From assembly GCA_022749755.1 (NCBI GenBank), contig CM040441.1, forward strand, positions 16,369,475-16,433,474: a stretch of 64,000 nucleotides of DNA, in the 5' to 3' direction. Positions 23,559-38,887 of the stretch are shown here, one piece after another. How positions within the stretch are numbered: the first letter of the stretch is position 1; every line of letters starts with the position of its first letter. The stretch comes from Azadirachta indica (lineage: Eukaryota > Streptophyta > Magnoliopsida > Sapindales > Meliaceae). The notes below the pieces were generated by a model. It saw only the letters and a program-made list of their open reading frames with translations. It did not search any database and was not told the origin of the DNA. A program made the translations under genes and the position numbers.

Positions 23559-26500
23559 AAAGGCACCTAAAAAACAACCTTGATAGTTTCACAAGACGCC
23601 ACCATATGTAGTAGCACTGGGATTATTCTTAGAGGCTCCATCTGTATTAATTTTAACAAAAGGTCCAGTTGGAGGTAACCAAATGATTATATTAGGAGCT
23701 CTACATCTTCTAACATCAACACCAAGCACTCTAAGAGCATTCAAATAAAAAACCGATGAAACAAACCCCGGACAAGAAGGAGACCAATATTTCAGAAAGA
23801 ATTTGTAGGAAGCAATAATACAAGAGACATAAGGTCTTTGCCCTTCAAAAATAATCTTATTTCGAGCCTTCCAGATCTGATAGATGATGTAAAAACAAAT
23901 CACACGCCAAGTGTTGGCAAGTTGCGAGTGAAGATGAAGATGTCATCAGCCAAAAAAACGTGTGAAAGAGCAATGCAACCTCTAGGAGAGGAGATAGCCT
24001 TAATCAACCTTTTTGAATAAAGATTAGAAAGACCTCTGCTAAAAAATTCTTCAGCCAAGCAAAATAAAAGAGGAGACAAAGGGTTGCCCTGTCTAACTCC
24101 TCTGGAACAAGAAAAGAAGCCGTGAGGGCTGCCATTAATCATCACAGAAAGCCGAGCAGAATGAAGAATAATATTTGCCCACTTAACAAAGGTTTCATCA
24201 AAACCAAAACAGTGTCAAAAGCTTTTGTTATATCCAGCTTAATTTCAACATTACCACCTTCAATTTTGAGTCCAACAGTTGAAAGTTCTCAGATACTAGA
24301 CCAATGCAATTTGATATACAACGACCCTTAATAAAACCTGATTGAGGATGAGAGATAATACGTGCAGCAATAATAGAAAGTCTATTAGCCAATATTTTTG
24401 GAATAATTTTGAAACAAAAGTTGGCCAAAGCAATCGGTCTATACTGTGCAATGTGGCTCACATTAGAAGATTTTAGGATTAGGTTGATGAAGTTGGAATT
24501 GAGATTTGGGTAAATCCAAGAATGAATGAAAAAGTGTTTGACGAACCCGATAATATCAGTACCAACAATGTCCCAACAAGATTGGAAGAAAGCCCCGCTA
24601 AAGTCGTCCGGACTTGGAGCACTATAAGGATCCATAGAGAAAACTGTATCTTTAATCTCTATATCATCAGGAACTTTAGTTAACATAGAATTCTCCTCTT
24701 GGTTGACAAGATGAGGAATGATATCATTAACCACATCCAGATTCACAAAGTTTGAAGAATCATTGTAAAGGGAAGAATAGTAATCTACTACATGGCGAGA
24801 AATGGTACCCAAATCATTGACTTAATCATCAAAGAACTCATTTGAGATTTTGCCATTTTCATCTTGGCGTAGCTATAGAAGAACTTAGTACATTTATCAC
24901 CATCTTTTAGCCAAGACAAATGAGCTCTCTCTTTCAAGAATTCGTTCTCCATCTTAACACAACTCATGAGATGAGTCTTAGCTTGAATTTCCTCTCGCAC
25001 TTCTCTACAAAAAATCCATTTTCAGTTATATCCCGTTGAATCGAAGCCAAAACGTCTCTAGCTTTCCTGACATTAGAGTGAATATTTCTGAAAACATCAA
25101 AATTCCATTTTCGCAAAACAGCCTTCAAGGATTTTAGCTTTATCACAAGACAATGCATAGGACAGCCAATATGAGAAAATGAGTACCATGAAGCAGCAAT
25201 TTCTTTCTTTGAAGGAGTTGTGCATTATCCACATACTTTGAAAGCAAAAAGGTTTTGGACCTGAAGAAACTGAAGGTAGAGCTTCGCAAACTATGGAATT
25301 GTGATCAGAACAAACCTGGGGAGAGTAAAGCATCAAGTCAAAGGGCATGCATGAAATCAATTTAAGTTACATAAAGATCTATCCAACTGAAGTTGAATAT
25401 AACCTCTAGATCTCCAACCATTACTCCAGGTGTAGAGAGAACCTGAAGTATCGGGGTGCACCATATTGCAAGCATTTGACATGAACTGAAACTCTCTACA
25501 AGAAGTTAGGTGTGGCGCATAACCTCGCTTTCATGAGAACCTAAAATGGCATTAAAATCACCAATCATCATCCAGGGATCAAAGATATAATTTTTCATGG
25601 TCTCTAATTCCTTTCAAAGAGATCTTCGAACAACATAACTAGTAGAGGCATAAACAAAAGTGAGATAGCAATTTTTACTATCATAAGAAGTTGAAACAAG
25701 AATATGCTGAATGCCATTCCAAACCACATTTGGAGAAGGATTGTTTTCTGAACACAAGAGCCAAATGTTAGACAATGGCCCCTTGGTGTTAGTTGCCACA
25801 ATTTTTAGATGAAGAGAAGACTAGAACTCCTTAGGAATTTTAGTAAGAGCAGTCATGGGTTCAGAAATACAAAGAAAGTCCGGCTTGATCTTTTTATATA
25901 CAGATATTGAACAACTCAATTCTAGATGTTGAGTTGGTTGCAACCCTAATATTCCAACACAGAACTTTCATTTAGGAATATGAATTTTTTTTCCTCTTGT
26001 AGCTATAGGCTCTCTAGCCTTAGCTAAGGTTTTAGATTTTTTCTGTTTTAATTTGGAAAGAACCACTTCAAAATCTTCATCATCCAATTTGCATTTAGAC
26101 AATTCTGTTATCAGAGCATCGATTTCCTTCAAGATTGGGGTGGCTTGAACTGGCTCTGTGTTTTCGAGTGCTACTTTCGCCTATATTTTTATCTACTTCT
26201 GCTTGAATATTGAGTTGAAGAGCTGTAGTAGAATTATTCTGGAGGATATCTTTGTCAATGTGACAAATTTCAGCATTTTCAGGAATAGAATGATCTGTAT
26301 CAGAGTTATCATCTTCAGCTTCATTATCACTCGAGCTTTTACTGCAGGATTGTGAGACAGTTGCATGCCGGTCTGATTCATGATTAGTAGAAATATCATG
26401 TCGTACAGGTGAAGCCTTTTGTCCCTCGTCTTCCACATTATTCCCAACTTCTCTCCCAGGCTCTGTATCACCATTGTTTCCCACTTCTCTCCCAGGCTCT

Positions 26501-26650
26501 GTATCAACATTCTTCCCCACTTCTCTCCCAGGCTCTGTATCAACATTGTTCCCCACTTTTCTCCCGAATCTGTATCGACAGGTTCGACTTGATATCCATT
26601 TTTTAATTGATATTGTTCTACCTTATCAGGAATAATAACATCTTGCTCGT
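23559..26650 (-). mobile_element. LINE (non-LTR) retroelement, 5' and RT part
   Basis: Plant L1-like element on the minus strand. In element order: an ORF1-like acidic tail with a 12-residue repeat (about 26650-26095); an AP-endonuclease domain (about 25900-25200, e.g. IKPDFLCISEPMTALTKI, LTFVYAS, VCSDHNSIVCEALP); reverse transcriptase (24812-23900) with YRPIALANFCFKIIPKILANR, HPQSGFIKGRCI, GVRQGNPLSPLLFCLAEE and the catalytic box FLADD; then a jump into the linker before RNase H (IIYQIWKARNKIIFEG) and the RNase H start (KINTDGASKNNPSATTYGG) ending at 23589. The usual thumb and zinc-finger region between RT and RNase H is missing, an internal deletion at about 23900. Several stops and frameshifts. 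It continues at 18854 beyond copia-2. Confidence 0.9.
26427..26570 (-). repeat. 36-bp coding minisatellite in the LINE ORF1 tail, about 4 units
   Basis: Four tandem copies of a 36-bp unit, each encoding about VGNNVDTEPGRE on the minus strand. The unit length is a multiple of three, so copy-number changes keep the frame. Units differ at a few positions. Confidence 0.88.
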
Positions 26651-26656
26651 TATTCA

Positions 26657-29335
<2,679 letters not shown>

Positions 29336-31377
29336 AAATAGGTCATAAATAATCTAATTTTCCCAGTAATACGGATCCTTTATCATTGGCTTGATGTCAT
29401 CCATGAACATGTTAAATTTAGCCATTCTCCTATTATGCTTCTTCAGATTTTGCTTGCGGGCTTTACCACATTTCTCTATTTTGAGCATGATATAATCCAA
29501 TTCTAATCTCTTTTCTTCTATTTGTTTCAATCTTTCCATATCTTTTTGCTGAAATATGTGCCTCAACTTTTGACCCAGCAACTAGATAACATCTTGTAGG
29601 ATTCTTGAAAATAACAAAATCATATTGTATGATTGATTTTTTTAGATGACAAATTTTAAGACAAATGTGAAACCAACATCTTGGGAAGTCTCAATACATA
29701 CCCATGCCCAAGAGAATTGATACCACTCATCCAGAGATACAACACCATCATATTAACTGCATACTCCATTATTAAACTCATAAACTGCATTTCCTGTATT
29801 GTTGAGGGAATAATTTAGCTATGTCAATCTCCTCTCCACCAACAGTGCACTTGACTTGAAATCTTTGAGGTCTGGAAAACATACAAATTAAAATAGAAAC
29901 TCCTAAACTCAATTTCTCAATAATATAACCAAATAGCATGCACTATATATATATATATATATGACTCAGCAAAAATAAAAAAATGCTTTATATCTATCTC
30001 ATAACAACAACAAACAGTCAAGAAATTATATTTTATCATCAATCATTGTAACCAAATAGCATGCACTATAAATATATATATAATACTTAACAAAGTTCAT
30101 AAAATGTTGTATATCTAACTCATTACAATAACAAATAATCAAGAAAATCTAAATTTAACTACAAGGACGATAACCAAATTCATCAATGACCATAACTGAA
30201 AATTAGGTAAGTTATGAATATAATAAAGAAATTTGCATGATCAACATGATGATTTTTTTCCCTTCTTCGAAACTATAAGATGTTAACTAAATGTTCACTT
30301 CTATTAATTAAAAATGTATCAACACTTATTAACATAATGTTGATTTTATTATTTTTAACTTTTGAAATGTATATTTAATAGTCAATGCAAGATTCTAATC
30401 AACAAAATAATTTATCACACATGTTTCTATTAGGTACTTTGGTGTAAACATAACAATATATATTTTAGTGATTTCATATTTTCAGAATCCCAGCTAGGTT
30501 AATCCAAAGCTAAACTAATTTATTACACATGCTTCTATTCACTCTATTTGATTACTCAGCAAGCCACAAGAGAGATATTGTCTTTTGTGTTTCTGTATAT
30601 TCATTCACATTCAAGCACCTGCAAACATCAAAGCTACATGATCAAATGAAACCAACTACTTATTCACATTCATTCACTTATTCATACCAAGCAACTATCC
30701 ATTCAAATCAAAAGTTTTATTTGAATATTATGATTCTAAGTAATGGTGACATCGAAGACTTGGTAATTTATCTTGCAATGGTTATGTTCGTCAAAGAGAT
30801 TGGTTGTGAGCATTAGGCTGTATCTTTGAACTATAAAATATTGTCACTATCCATAAAAGGGATTTTTTAGTTTTATGATAATCGTCATTCTTTTTTGTTA
30901 TAGTATAATAAACGTCAATTGATATATGTAAACAAATTAAGTAGGAAACTATTGGTCGAGTGAATATTGATTAAGATATAGTATTCTTAATTTATTTCTA
31001 TTTATTAACAATCAATGACTAATGAAAAAGAAATCAATCACCATTCTATCTATTATAGTTCAAATATTTAAGCATTAATTAAAAAGATGATCATTATTCA
31101 TATTCTACACCTTATTTTAATAAAGAAAGTAAGAGAATTAACTAGCAAAGAGATTAAGAAAAGCACATGCAGACATCTATATATTAATTTCTTCACTGAT
31201 ATTAATTAATTCGACAATTTGACAAGAGCTCTTCTTCTCTTGCTCTTGAGCTGCTGCTTCTATTGCAAATTCAAATATAGTATATATATTTGCAATATGT
31301 TGCAATTATTAATATTATTATTCATTGCATATGCTTAAGACATAATTAAAATGCGTAGTTTGGCAGGGCATAATATT
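29336..31377. other. Intergenic, with a small unknown frame and a tandem repeat
   Basis: Minus-strand frame 29581-29354 (75 codons, Lys/Arg-rich, ends KDPYYWEN) and a possible coding patch at about 29900-29690 (SLDEWYQFSWAW) might belong to one unrecognised gene fragment. They sit where the missing 5' thiolase exons would be expected. A 123-bp tandem repeat follows (units from 29928 and 30051, each starting ACCAAATAGCATGCACTATA). The stretch 30700-31265 is SPH-array flank, duplicated at about 37720-38330. Confidence 0.55.
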
Positions 31378-31713
31378 TTACTCAGTCCTCCGCTGTACAC
31401 AGTACCCGTTGGGAGCCTTTTTATGTGGCTGCAAACATGGACCCGTTTCTCTTTTCTTCCATACACAATCTGAACAGTCAAGGACGTCTGGACCATTAAC
31501 ATCGTAGGCATCGAACCAATGTAATTTGCCATTGAATGTCACTCCACAGAAAAACAAGGTATCTAACCAAAAGGCAGCTGGCTTGACTTTAAAAGAATAG
31601 TTTTGATGAAGGGAGAGAACACGGGGACCAAGATCATCATCCCTTGATTTACAGTGAACCGTAAGATCTGAGCCCTGTGCCAAATCATTGACAATCTCAA
31701 CACGATCAGCATG
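31378..31713 (-). pseudogene. S-protein homologue (SPH), copy a, no signal peptide
   Basis: Member of the plant self-incompatibility S1 family (PF05938), small secreted proteins related to poppy PrsS. The frame from 31713 reads VEIVNDLAQGSDLTVHCKSR, then LHQNYSF, FFCGVTFNGKLHWFDAY, CVWKKRETGPCLQPH and CVQRRTE, stop at 31378. The whole mature domain is open. Directly upstream is TAG (31716-31714) followed by unrelated A/G-rich sequence, so the start codon, signal peptide and the promoter shared by the other copies are missing. It is 5'-truncated; translation without a signal would leave the protein in the cytoplasm. The C-terminus lacks the usual CxxW ending. Confidence 0.85.
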
Positions 31714-31716
31714 CTA

Positions 31717-33470
31717 AATCTCTTGCTGCCTTCTTTCTTCCTTTTTCTTATTTTTCTAATTCGCTTCTGGACTGCTCTTGTACCCTCATTTTTCTCATTC
31801 TTTAATAAAATTATTATGTCAATTAAAAAATATTATTGAAGAAAACAGAAAAAATTATTGGTGGATCAAATATTGGTCAAGATTTGTTCTTGTTTTGTTA
31901 TTTTTTATTTTACTAACAATTAATCACCTTTTTATATTTGTTAAAAGTAATAATAGATCATAGAATAACCCTTATTCTTTTTTATTTTGGTTTTGATATT
32001 GATATAATAGTCATCAATATACATAAAAAGCTAAGAAAGAAAATATTGATAGAATGAATATTGATTAAGATATTTCCTAATTTGTTATCTCTTATTTATT
32101 AACAATCAATCACTAATGCGAAATAAAAAATAAAATCAATCACCATTCTATACTTGTTCAAATAATTAAATCTTAATTAATGAGAGATAATCTTTATTCA
32201 TATTCTACACCTTATTTTAATAAAGGAAATAAGAGAATTAACTAGTAAAGAGATGAAGAAAATTATATTGATAATACAATAATTATATTTAAATTGTTTT
32301 TAAACTTTATATTTTAATTAGATATATCAATAAATATTTTATTGTCTAGATGTTATAAAATAAATACTTATCATTATTATCATAAAAAAATGTACAACTT
32401 GGTGGAGTGATCCTTCCCAAGCACTTAATCCCTTTGTTTCAATTTCCAGGATAGCATGGATACCCTGGTTATTGTTTTGATTAAGCTTTATTATGTCTTT
32501 GTATTTCTGTTTTTTAATCCTTTGTTTCAGCTCTGACTTTGTACTTCTTTGTCTCTTAATTTAATTCTAGCCTCTCTTAAGGTATAATTTTAAAAAATTA
32601 GTTAAAAATTTAAATTTTTTCTTAATTACTTAAATAGGGATATAATTTTTTTAATAATAAATAGGAATTTAAATGGATATTTTTAAAATTATTGGACTAA
32701 TCAGCAAAATAGATCAAATATTAAGAACTTTTAATGTTTGATTCCCAATAAGAGGTACTCCAAATTTAAATCCAAATCATCACGAATTAGGAGCACGACA
32801 AATATTGCAATTAATTTTATAAATGCTTTAGATTGTTATTCATAATTATTTTAGATTTTTCCATGTGTCTCTCTTTATATATACAAAATTCTTTTTCTAA
32901 TGCTTCTCCTCCCATTTTTTAAATTAAAATGATTATGAAATAATATTGTATTTTTCACCTTTGTTTAATTTATTTACCTTTTAACTGAGGCTTTCATTTA
33001 AAAAGAAAAAAGAAATTGTAATTTTCAATTATAAAAGATTGAATAAATTTTCATAGGTTAATTCTAAATATTCTTTTAAAAAAATTCATTATTATTATTT
33101 AATTCTTGACGTTAAGCAATCTGGAGCTCGAAAATGGTTAACAAAAAGAAAAATGGGAGAAGCTGAATAAAAAAATTATAAAGCAAAATGCAATTACTGC
33201 AGCAGGTAATTAGCAAAATACACAGCAATTAAAGAAACTTTTGTACAATCAATCAAATCAGAGAATTAAAAACATAATATTATTAATAATACTATAAGAT
33301 GTTACATAACAATCATAAATAGGTTCTTCTCAAATCATCGAAAATATGGATTAGGTTAGGTTAGTAAATATATATATATATATATATATATACTGCAACA
33401 GAATTATTAATATTATATTGATCACTCGATATTAATTCTTAAGACACAAAATGCATATATAGGTAGGACA
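31717..33470. other. SPH-array spacer
   Basis: AT-rich spacer made of duplicated unit sequence: 32380-33260 resembles 57600-58500, and parts resemble 45300-45500 plus 49070-49520. An (AT)n run lies near 33368-33392. No gene seen. Confidence 0.75.
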
Positions 33471-33873
33471 TTAATTTAGTCTCCATGGTATACAATGTTC
33501 GTTGGGAAGCTCAACGATTGGAGATTTAAATGACTGCAAACATGGACCTGTTTCTCTTAATTTCCATACATAATTTTCGCAGAGAGTAAATTTGCTGTAG
33601 GCATCGAACCGATTAATGTAAACCTCCATTGAATGTGACTCCGCAGAAGAATAAGGTTCCTCCGAAAATATTTAGCCCGAATTTAAAAGAATATTTTTGA
33701 TGAATGAGAGAACATGTGCACATAGATCATCATCCCCTGATTTATAGTTAACCGTTAGATCTGAGCCCTGTGCCAATTTATTGATAATCGCAACACGTTC
33801 ACCATTTGCATGAAACAAGTAGTAGCATGATCATAATAATAAGGAAGATAAATTTGCCCAAATAAGAACCCAT
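33471..33873 (-). pseudogene. SPH copy b, frameshifted
   Basis: ATG at 33873 starts an SPH signal peptide (MGSYLGKFIFLIIMIMLLLV, then SC). The frame breaks right after it, at TGCAAATGG, where bases are missing compared with intact copies. The S1 domain is then readable only by changing frame: INKLAQGSDLTVNYKS (the conserved HCKS Cys is Tyr), GGTLFFCGVTFNG, FDAYSKFTLCENYVWKLRET, and a stop at 33473-33471 after CIPWRLN. The same signal-peptide lesion occurs in copies at 49679 and 62776. The TATA-like box CTTTAAATAAA (33929-33939, on the plus-strand reading) is kept. Confidence 0.87.
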
Positions 33874-36013
33874 CTTAATTTATCTGTTTTAATTGTAGTA
33901 TTAAAAAAATATTGGAATATTGTCTCCCCTTTAAATAAAACAGGCTCTTAACAACTATGAATTAATTAACAATGTATGTATATTTTCTTTTCTCTTATTT
34001 ATTGATAGCTAGAATATACATTAGTACTAACAATTAATAACTTTTCTTTATTTGTTAAAATAATTAAATCTTAGGTCATAGGATAATCCTCATTCTTTTT
34101 GCTTTTGGTATAATGCATGTTAATATACACAAAAAAAAATTACGTAGGAAAATATTGGTAGGGTGAATATTGATTAATTAAGATATTTTCCTAATTTGGT
34201 ATTTCCTGTTTATTTACAATCAATCACTAATGCAAAAAAAAAAAAAAAAAAAAAAAATCAATCACCATTTCAAATATATAATTAAATCCTAACTAATGAG
34301 AGATCATACTTATTCATAGTCTACACTTTATTTTAATTTATTCACCGGCGTTTTATTACTTCTTTGTGATGTTAATTCAGAGTGTTGTTTTTGTCTCCTC
34401 TAGTCTTTCAGCCTTCTGCCGGTTCACTTGTTCTCTTTTTCTTTTTATGGTTAAATATTTCTGTAAGGTTTTGCTTGAAGGTTAGTTAGAAAAAGAAAAG
34501 ATACGAAGGGCAGTGGAGAAATGGTAGCTCTTTTCTGCAGAGGCAGGCAGCCTCCATTATTTTGTTATTTCATTCTAAAAAATAAACATGTTTCTAATGA
34601 GTATAATCTCATTTTATCAGTATTTTGAATATAAGATTAATGTAGCATATTTTCACCCAGTGACCCCCAAAATTTAACTAATTATGATAACTGTAATATT
34701 AAATTTAAGCAATTAATGCACATGTTATTGTTAGAACTTGGAGGACTTAGATTAAAAAAGAAGATATATTTTTTTGTCTTAACAGACAATTGGAGAATTC
34801 ATCCTTATGGTATGACACCTCTTATATATTTAATTCAATGGTTAGAAATTCTCCTTTTAAAATATTTATAATAATATCTAATTAGATATTTACTACAAAT
34901 ATTTAAATATTTATTATAATTATTGAGATATTTTTTACATTTACTTTTGTCATAATTTAATTTTAAATATCAATATATTCTTTTCAAGACATTATCCTCC
35001 TCCTTTTTTCTTTATTTATTTATTTTAAGCAATCTCTAAGCAAAAGAAAAAACAGGTGCAACAACAATGTAAAATTCACATCAAAGAAACTTTTAGTTAA
35101 CAATCAATCAAATCAGAATTGAAAATATAATATTAATAAGGGATATTGTAATTTATCCCCTGAGTTTTAGAAAAACTCGACATACCCTCTTCAGTCTTAG
35201 AAAAAGTCAAAATATCTCCTGAAGTTTTAGAGAAAATTAAAATACCCCATAAAGTTAGTATTCATATTCAATTAGACTATTTTACCTCTTATTACTAAAA
35301 ATATTCAAAATATAATGTATTTATTTTTGTATTATATAAGAATCAATATAATTTTATTCCAACATTAAAATTTAAAGAGTATAATGATATTTTGATCCTT
35401 AATTATTTTTTATTCAAAATTTATTAGCAAATATTTATAATATCTAATTACATGTAATTTCTAAAATATATCATCTTATTAAAATAATTTATTTTAAAAA
35501 TTGTGTGTAATTAATTGTAGAATTTTTTTTATAACATAAAATTTATTGTCCAAATTTGTTAAATATTTACATAATTATACATAATTTTGGCAATATTAAT
35601 TATACTTAATTTTTAAAATAAATTATTTTAATAGTATGATATATTTTAAAAATATATTATTAAATATTATATAAATTTGATGATAAATTTGGATGGAAAT
35701 AAATAATTAAGGGTAAGAATATTATTATAACTTTTAAATTTAAATGTTAAAATAAAATTATATTAGTTATTACAAAATAAAAAATAAATAAAATATAATT
35801 GTTTTAAATATTTTTTAGTAATATATGATGAAGTAGTTAAATTAAAATATAAATAATTAATTATTTAAGACGCATCTTAACTTTTTTGAAAATTCAAGAA
35901 ATATCTTAACTTTTTAAAATTCAGAGGGTAAGTAGAGTTTTCTAAAAAGTCAAAGGGAAAGTACAATATCCTATCAATAATATTATAGCATGATTCACAT
36001 AAAGCATTATTCA
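33874..36013. other. SPH-array spacer
   Basis: Continuation of the unit upstream of copy b; 34070-34600 resembles 58600-59100 and 63520-64000. A poly(A) run lies near 34236-34257. The very AT-rich stretch 35150-35970 has its own inverted-looking ends (GGGATATTGTAATTTATCCCC near 35140-35160 and a GTACAATATCC near 35955-35965), so it may be a separate small insertion. No gene seen. Confidence 0.6.
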
Positions 36014-36224
36014 TTAATCAGATTTCCATGCATCACAAAAGGGCTCCTTCATCTCCTTCCCAAACAAAAAGGGACTAGGAGGTAATATACTCCAGTTACA
36101 CGCCTTGTAGGAATCTCTTTCTCCATTGAAGATGTCGAGCCAGTGAAGCTTTCCATTTCACGAAAACTCAAAGAAGAATAGAGTGTTTATGATAATGCTA
36201 TCACGGAATTTAAAGGAATAACTA

Positions 36225-36258
<34 letters not shown>

Positions 36259-36355
36259 CTCGGAGCACATGTTCACCAAGATTGTCATCCTTATTAGACT
36301 TACAATGTATTGTAAGACTTGAACCAGGTCCTATATATTGTGAAGCTGTATAGAT
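36014..36355 (-). pseudogene. SPH copy c, fragment with a polyasparagine tract
   Basis: Divergent SPH remnant reading YIGPGSSLTIHCKSNKDDNL, then GEHVLRD, a run of Asn, SYSFKF, TLFFFEF, a stop where the family has CGVT or similar, NGKLHWLDIFNGE, and a C-terminus PFCDAWKSD with TAA at 36016-36014. The Asn run comes from an (ATT)n expansion (36228-36258) inside the coding sequence. There is no start codon or signal peptide; at about 36355 the sequence passes abruptly into a receptor-kinase fragment. A sister fragment lies at 38888-39150. Confidence 0.78.
36228..36258. repeat. (ATT)n trinucleotide repeat inside SPH copy c
   Basis: About ten ATT units; on the minus strand in the SPH frame they read AAT = Asn. 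Confidence 0.9.
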
Positions 36356-36500
36356 TTTGCTATCACCAAGGAAGTTGTATCAATTAATGCTCATCAAGTT
36401 TAATGAGCATCAAGGAAGATTTAATTCTCCCACAGCTAACAATCTTCCTTCGAAAGATGAAGCTTCATGAAAGTAGGTTATCTTTTCTGGCTTTCATTTA
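36356..36500 (+). pseudogene. Receptor-kinase C-terminal fragment joined to SPH copy c
   Basis: Plus-strand sequence starting TGCTATCACCAAG and jumping into GAAGTTGTATCAATTAATGC. It then aligns to the tail of the kinase fragment at 39845-39960 (EVVSINAH, then an acidic Pro/Ser-rich end with a stop). Most of the kinase domain that is present at 39151-39850 is deleted here. It is only recognisable by comparison with that second copy. Confidence 0.65.
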
Positions 36501-36943
36501 ACAGAAGATTATTTTTCGTGCTCATTCTTCCCCATATTATTTGCCGTAGCAAGTTGATAAGATAAGATCTTGTGTACATTTTTTTTTTTAATAAAGCAGG
36601 TATAATTAATTAATGTTCTTTTAGTCTCTGCCTGGGAGGGTAATTCTTCTTTACCCTGTGATTCTGTAAATCCCTCTTCCTTCATCAATACAGTATAGTT
36701 AGTATAACATATATAACAATCATAAATAGGTGCTCCAATTACCCTTTATGGAATAGTTAATTTTTTTTTTTTTAATGTTTTGATAATAAAAATCAATTTC
36801 GTTCAAAATTCAAATGAAAATTTAAAATAGTAATAAATATATAATAAATATTTGTTTTTGGCAACAGAATATATTTATTAATATTATTAAGAGATGCATT
36901 CACAATAAAATACATATATTGATAGGGCACTAATTAATTAATT

Positions 36944-37325
36944 TTAATTCCATGGTAGGCAGTGTTCATTGTGATAATAAACAGGCCCATCCCAATGTGG
37001 CTGCAAACGTGGACCCGTTTCTCTTGACTTCCATACACAAATTCGGCAATCAAGAGCGTTTTCACGACCCTGATCGAAGGCATCGAAATGATGTAATTTG
37101 CCATTGAAATGGGATGTCACTCCACAGAAAAATATGGTTTCTGCGAACAATATATGTCGCTGGAATGACAAAGAATATTGTTGATGAAAGGACAGAACAC
37201 GTAGACCCAGGTCTAAACATTGTACCAAATCATTGATAATTTCAACAGTTTCAGCATTGCTTATATGAGACAAGTAGTAGCATCATCATCATCACAAGGG
37301 AGATAAATTTGGCCAAAGAACCCAT
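36944..37325 (-). pseudogene. SPH copy d, frameshift and internal deletion
   Basis: ATG at 37325 begins a signal peptide with a (GAT)n-derived Met run (MGSLAKFISLVMMMMLLLVS). The frame is then off by one before AETVEIINDL. Downstream the S1 domain is open to TAA at 36946-36944: LSFHQQYSLSF, FFCGVTSHFNGKLHHFDAF, CRICVWKSRETG and CLPWN. The block around the first conserved Cys (DLTVHCKSGDD in intact copies) is deleted, leaving LVQCLDLGLRVLS. One CGVT-to-FNG spacing is two residues longer than usual. The TATA-like box is kept at 37384-37393. Probably non-functional. Confidence 0.85.
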
Positions 37326-38887
37326 CTTAATCTATCTGTTCAGTTTGCAGTATATATTCATAAAATATTAGAATATTGTCTTCTCTTTAAATACCAACAA
37401 CAACAACGGCAGCAAGGTGCTGGAGAAAAATTAATTAATGCTTTAAAAAGAACTATTATTTAATTTTATGAGCTACATAATATTATAAATTGTTGTAATT
37501 ATACACATATATGGTGGTTATAATTAAGTTTCAAATTACACCATTAATTCTATCAATTATTTTTATTTAATACATGAATTACAAATATTTTATTTTTTAT
37601 TTATTTGCTTAAATTATTTTATTACTATATAAAGGTATTTGTATTCTAGTCTTTAATAGAAAGATAAATAAAAAGAAAGAAGAAAGAAAGAAAGAAAGAA
37701 AAAATTATATATTTATATATAATCAAAAGTTTTATTTGAATATTGTGATTTTAAGTAATCGTGACATTGAAAACTTAACAATTTATCTTATAATGGTTGT
37801 GTTCACTGAAGAGATTGGTTGTAAGCATTACGTTACATCTTGGAACCATGCATAGAAAACGTTCACTACCACATGAGTGGGGGGCTTTTTAATTTTATGA
37901 TAATTCTTTTTCTTCTCGGTTTTGGTTTAATAAACATTAGTACCATAAACAAATCAAATAGAAAAATATTGGTGAAGTAAATATTGATTAAGATATAATA
38001 TTCCGAATGGTAGAGTCAATTTTGGTGGAATGAACATCAATATTTATCAACATTCAATGACTAATGAAAAAAAAATCCATCACAATGCATTTTATATATA
38101 TTAATTATAATAATGAAATCTTAATTAATGAGATGATCCTTATTCATATTCTACACCTTGATTATTTTAATAGATGAAGCAAGAGAATTAATTAACTAGC
38201 AAAGAGATTAGACTAGCACAGACAGCTATATACATTAATTTCTTCACTGATACTAATTGATTTAATTAACAATTTGACAAGAGGTCTTCTGCTTTTGCTC
38301 TTGAGCTGCACGCTGCTTCTACTGCAGATTTTCCATTGCTGTGCTGCTGCAGCTTCTGCTGGTGTTTAATTTACTTCTTTTTGCTGTTAATTCAGCTTGT
38401 TAACTTGTTTTCTCGTCTCGGCCTTCAGGTTAATTCACTGGTTCTCTTTTTCTTTTTTCCCTTAATATTTCAGCAAGGTTTTGCTTGGAGGTTACTTAGA
38501 AAAAGAAAAGAAACCATTTCACAAAGGGCAATGGAGAAACGACAGCTGCTTCATTTTTCGTGGAGAAACCATTTCACAATCTCCATTCTTTTGTTATTTC
38601 ATTATAATAACTCCTTTGATTAAATTTAAGCAATTAATGGCAGTCCTACTTATAGGGGTGGCAATTTAGGTTAGCATATCGTATTTATGTCTGTTAAATA
38701 AAATTTAATATATTTAAAGCTAATTAAAATTCTACTTATTTAATAATTGCACCAGAAATTGAAACCTTAATTCAACTTATTTATTAAACAAATTATTCAC
38801 TTTTATAATCGTTTAACTTATTTGACATAATTTTTATATAGTTTAATATATTCTAACATATTTATAATATTGCATGTCAACTGCTAT
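37326..38887. other. SPH-array spacer
   Basis: Duplicated flanking sequence: 37720-38330 resembles 30700-31265, and 38360-38600 resembles 34370-34580, 58870-59100 and 63790-64000. Short GAAA repeats near 37680-37700. No gene seen. Confidence 0.7.

Noticed and set aside
35140..35970. Miniature inverted-repeat transposon
   Set aside because: The end sequences look loosely complementary by eye, but no clear target duplication could be defined.
38336..38669. Plus-strand frames as a small secreted protein gene
   Set aside because: The sequence is a spacer block repeated at 34.4, 50.7, 58.9 and 63.8 kb, where the frame is not kept.
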